Translations under genes and position numbers: made by a program | Assembly: GCA_946479905.1 (NCBI GenBank) | Contig: CAMLIA010000093.1 | Span: forward strand, 1 to 15,929 | Direction: 5' to 3' | DNA: 15,929 nt | Origin: an uncultured Frankiales bacterium | GTDB taxonomy: Bacteria > Actinomycetota > Actinomycetes > Mycobacteriales > SCTD01 | Shown here: one piece after another, positions 13,958-15,929 of the stretch | How the letters are laid out: each line of letters starts with the position of its first letter | Position numbering within the stretch: position 1 is the first letter of the stretch | The notes under the pieces: generated by a model | Told to the model about the DNA's origin: nothing | The model's input: only the letters and a program-made list of their open reading frames with translations | Database searches by the model: none

Positions 13958-14625
13958 GCCTGATCGTCGACACCGCGAGCTGGCTGCTCGACGGGTCGCA
14001 CTGGAGCGGCAGCGAGGGCGTCCCCCACCGGCTGCTCGTGCACCTCGGCATCAGCGCGGCCGCGGTCGGGCTCGCGGCCGCTGTGGCGCTGCCGCCGGCC
14101 GTGCTGCTCGGGCACACCCGCTCCCGTTGGGGGAACGTGCTCGTCGCCCTGTCCAACGCCACCCGGGCGCTGCCCGTCTTCGGCGTCCTGATCCTGCTCG
14201 CGTCGACCTCGCTCGGGCTGAGCACCCGCTCCACCGTGCTGGCCCTCACGCTGTTCGCGATCCCGCCGCTGCTCACCAACGCGTTCCTCGGCATCCGGGA
14301 CGTCGACGCCGACGTCGTGCAGGCCGCGCGCGGCAACGGGATGTCGGGGGTCCAGGTGCTCCGGTCGGTCGAGCTGCCGCTCGCCCTGCCGCTGCTCGCC
14401 GCCGGGCTGCGCACGTCCGCCGTCCAGGTCGTGGCGACCGCGACGCTGGCGGCCTACGTCGGTGGCGGCGGTCTGGGGCAGTTCATCAACGAGGGGTTTG
14501 CCCGGGGCGACATGCCCGAGACCGCGGCCGGTGGGGTGCTCGTCGCGGTGCTCGCCCTGACGGTGGAGGTGCTGCTGGCGCTGCTGCAGCGCCGGCTCCA
14601 GCCGCCGGCCGAAACCAGACTGTGA
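13954..14625 (+). CDS. opuCD: Osmoprotectant ABC transporter permease, second subunit
   Basis: A 223-residue permease of the same family as its neighbour. The N-terminus is DTASWLLDGSHWSGSEGVPHRLLVHL, close to the family form (WLxDPxNWxGxxGIPxRLxxHL). The EAA loop is VVQAARGNGMSGVQVLRSVELPLALPLL, with AYVGGGGLGQFINEGF near the end. Two distinct permeases paired with one ATPase are usual in OpuC/OpuB-type importers. The ATG overlaps the previous stop by 4 bp. The binding-protein gene follows after 107 bp. Confidence 0.9.
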   Translation: MSLIVDTASWLLDGSHWSGSEGVPHRLLVHLGISAAAVGLAAAVALPPAVLLGHTRSRWGNVLVALSNATRALPVFGVLILLASTSLGLSTRSTVLALTLFAIPPLLTNAFLGIRDVDADVVQAARGNGMSGVQVLRSVELPLALPLLAAGLRTSAVQVVATATLAAYVGGGGLGQFINEGFARGDMPETAAGGVLVAVLALTVEVLLALLQRRLQPPAETRL

Positions 14626-14639
14626 CGCCTCCCCGGTGG

Positions 14640-14727
14640 TTGACGCGCCCGGCTTCTGGTTAGGTCGGGTGCTGCGGGACTCGCACCCGCCCAGACACGC
14701 GGCCGCTCGCGGCCGGGACACAGGAGG
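14640..14727 (+). promoter_or_regulatory. Leader of the binding-protein gene: possible promoter, two hairpins and strong ribosome site
   Basis: The 107-bp gap holds TTGACG (14640-14645), a good -35, but the best -10-like element TAGGTC (14661-14666) is only 15 bp away and imperfect. Two inverted repeats follow: CGGGTGC/GCACCCG (14666-14672 and 14683-14689, 10-base loop) and CGGCCGC/GCGGCCG (14700-14706 and 14709-14715). A strong AGGAGG (14722-14727) sits 5 bases before the ATG. Hairpin plus strong ribosome site would let the binding protein be made in excess of the permeases. The promoter itself is tentative. Confidence 0.35.
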
Positions 14728-14732
14728 CGGTC

Positions 14733-15683
14733 ATGCGCGCTCGTTCCCTTCTCACCCTCACCGCGGGGCTGCCGCTGCTGCTTGCCGGCTGCAGCGGGTC
14801 CAGCGACGCCAAGGTCTCCTCCGGCCCGGACAACAGCCAGGTGCTCGTCGCCCTCCAGGACGACCTCAAGCTGCAGACCGTCGACAACGTCGTCCCCGTC
14901 ATCCGCACCAAGGTCGCCACCGACGCCGCCCAGCAGGCGCTCGACAAGGTCTCGGCGGCGCTCGCCCCGGCTGACCTCATCGCCCTCAACAAGGCCGTCG
15001 ACGTCGACCGCAAGACCTCGGAGGCCGCGGCCAAGGACTTCGTGAAGGCGAAGGGCCTCGACTCCGGCGTCTCGGGCGGGTCCGGCAAGCTCGTCGTCGG
15101 TGGCGCCAACTTCACCGAGAGCCAGACCCTGGCGAACGTCTATGCCGAGGCCCTGTCGGCCGCGGGCTTCGACGCCTCGGTCAAGACCGTCGAGAGCCGG
15201 GAGGTCTACGAGCCGGCGCTCGAGAAGGGCGACCTCGACGTCTTCCCGGAGTACGTCGGGACGCTGACGGAGTTCCTCAACAAGAAGGCCAACGGGCCGA
15301 ACGCTCCCGCCAAGGCCAGCAGCGACCTCGACGCCACGATGACGGCGCTCAAGGGGCTGGCCGGGCCGCGCGGCCTCACCGTCTACACGCCGGCCGCCGC
15401 GGACGACCGCAACGCCTTCGCCGTGACGAAGAAGTTCGCGCTCGACAACGGCCTGACCAAGATCAGCGACCTCAAGAAGGTCAAGGACCTGGTGCTGGGC
15501 GGCCCGCCGGAGTGCCCGAAGCGGCCGTTCTGCGAGCTCGGCCTGCAGAAGACGTACGGCCTGACCTTCAAGAGCTTCAAGAGCCTCGACGCGGGCGGCC
15601 CGCTCGTGAAGGCGGCCCTGAAGGACGGCACCATCCAGGTCGGCCTCGTCTTCAGCAGCGACAGCTCCCTCGGCTCCCTCTGA
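14733..15683 (+). CDS. opuCC: Osmoprotectant-binding lipoprotein with an apparently permuted domain order
   Basis: A 316-residue lipoprotein with signal peptide and lipobox LLAGC (Cys20). Residues 36-109 (VLVALQDDLKLQTVDNVVPV ... AAKDFVKAKGL) correspond to what is normally the C-terminal end of OpuC/OsmF-type proteins (LKDDKxxxPxDxxPV ... VAKEFL). A Gly/Ser linker (110-118) leads to residues 119-316. These begin KLVVGGANFTESQTLANVY, normally the mature N-terminus, continue through VFPEYVGTLTEFLN and NAFAVTKKFA, and end at GLVFSSDSSLGSL, the point where the C-terminal segment would normally follow. No such segment is encoded downstream in any frame. The gene thus looks like a circular permutation, with both lobes of the periplasmic-binding fold complete. 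It follows the two permeases and should deliver betaine, choline or a related amine. Confidence 0.88.
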   Translation: MRARSLLTLTAGLPLLLAGCSGSSDAKVSSGPDNSQVLVALQDDLKLQTVDNVVPVIRTKVATDAAQQALDKVSAALAPADLIALNKAVDVDRKTSEAAAKDFVKAKGLDSGVSGGSGKLVVGGANFTESQTLANVYAEALSAAGFDASVKTVESREVYEPALEKGDLDVFPEYVGTLTEFLNKKANGPNAPAKASSDLDATMTALKGLAGPRGLTVYTPAAADDRNAFAVTKKFALDNGLTKISDLKKVKDLVLGGPPECPKRPFCELGLQKTYGLTFKSFKSLDAGGPLVKAALKDGTIQVGLVFSSDSSLGSL

Positions 15684-15701
15684 CCCCCTTGCGGCTGGGG
15701 G
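15684..15701 (+). terminator. Weak hairpin right after the binding-protein stop
   Basis: CCCCC (15684-15688) can pair with GGGGG (15697-15701) over an 8-base loop, starting one base after the TGA. There is no T-run, so it is at best a poor intrinsic terminator. Such U-less hairpins are often proposed as terminators in high-GC actinobacteria. Confidence 0.25.
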
Positions 15702-15704
15702 CGC

Positions 15705-15864
15705 GGAATCAGTTCCAACCGGAATCGCGCCGCGAGGGACGAACCAGTTCCGCGGAGAACAAGGGTGATGGAACTGATCCCTGGCGGTGCGCTCGAGGAA
15801 CCGGTTCCTTCGTTCCTGGGCTCCGGGCAACTGGTTGCACCCTTCGCGTCGCGAAACCGGGTCC
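15705..15864. repeat. Array of six spaced 12-bp palindromes, consensus GGAACYRGTTCC
   Basis: Copies read by eye: GGAATCAGTTCC (15705-15716), CGAACCAGTTCC (15740-15751), GGAACTGATCCC (15770-15781), GGAACCGGTTCC (15797-15808, perfect), GCAACTGGTTGC (15827-15838) and GAAACCGGGTCC (15853-15864). They match the consensus at 10-12 of 12 positions. Centres are 35, 30, 27, 30 and 26 bp apart; spacer sequences differ. The array fills the non-coding gap between the binding-protein gene and a probable convergent gene. It could be a protein-binding array, a REP-like repeat, or RNA structure. It is not a CRISPR (repeats are too short and palindromic). Confidence 0.65.
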
Positions 15865-15879
15865 AACCGATTTGGCGGG

Positions 15880-15929
15880 TCAGGGGTCCTGGGGCTTGAG
15901 GGGCTCGACGGCGGGGCCGTGCAGGACGC
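15880..15929 (-). CDS. C-terminal end of a convergent gene, partial
   Basis: On the minus strand one frame from the window edge reads VLHGPAVEPLKPQDP and stops at TGA (15882-15880). Codon choice (GTC CTG CAC GGC CCC ...) has G or C in every third position, as in the genes of this window, which supports real coding. Only about 16 codons are present, so no family can be named. If correct, 15684-15879 is a convergent intergenic region with no room for a promoter function toward either neighbour. Confidence 0.4.
   Translation of the reverse strand, partial: VLHGPAVEPLKPQDP

Noticed and set aside
15705..15864. CRISPR array
   Set aside because: Repeats are only 12 bp, palindromic and degenerate, spacers are about 14-23 bp, and no cas gene is present.
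14454..15866. Long minus-strand open frame opposite the binding protein, including the palindrome array
   Set aside because: The third-position GC pattern belongs to the plus-strand gene; the N-terminal part only translates the palindromes and shows no protein features.

Overview
The window is very GC-rich DNA with GTG and ATG starts, many 1-4 bp stop/start overlaps and almost no intergenic space. It comes from an actinomycete (Actinomycetota). The clearest marker is a mycothiol S-conjugate amidase gene (mca), because mycothiol is the thiol of this phylum. The order greA / DUF4307 membrane protein / mca / small membrane protein matches the mycobacterial order around Rv1080c-Rv1083, as I remember it. 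I cannot name the genus.

Layout. (1) 1-1334, plus strand: the end of a branched-chain amino acid ABC transporter operon (tail of a LivG-like ATPase, then LivF), followed by a small two-helix membrane protein that ends in an Ada/MBL-type zinc-binding module. (2) 6706-1346, minus strand: a compact four-gene operon of a ChlI/MoxR-type AAA+ ATPase, a two-helix membrane protein, a VWA-domain protein with an intact MIDAS, and a secreted or membrane-anchored BNR/Ycf48-type beta-propeller with a Pro/Ser/Thr stalk. A good leaderless-type promoter precedes it. (3) 6753-9990, plus strand: a divergent, translationally coupled trio of FIST-domain sensor, ROK sugar kinase and threonine ammonia-lyase (IlvA with ACT domain). 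(4) 9994-11964: greA and a DUF4307 protein on the minus strand, with mca and a 53-residue membrane protein diverging from them. (5) 11894-15683: an osmoprotectant (glycine betaine/choline-type) ABC importer. The ATPase is on the minus strand, followed by arfB. Two permeases and the binding lipoprotein are on the plus strand. The divergent GTG start codons of the ATPase and first permease lie back to back in one CACGTG palindrome. (6) 15684-15929: a convergent spacer with six regularly spaced copies of a 12-bp palindrome, then the probable C-terminus of a minus-strand gene.

The most unusual observations are the binding protein at 14733-15683, whose domain order looks circularly permuted (the segment that normally ends the family sits at its N-terminus), and the palindrome array just downstream of it. 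The AAA/TM/VWA/propeller operon and the membrane-tethered zinc module are the next candidates for poorly described systems. All family assignments come from reading motifs by eye; no database search was possible.
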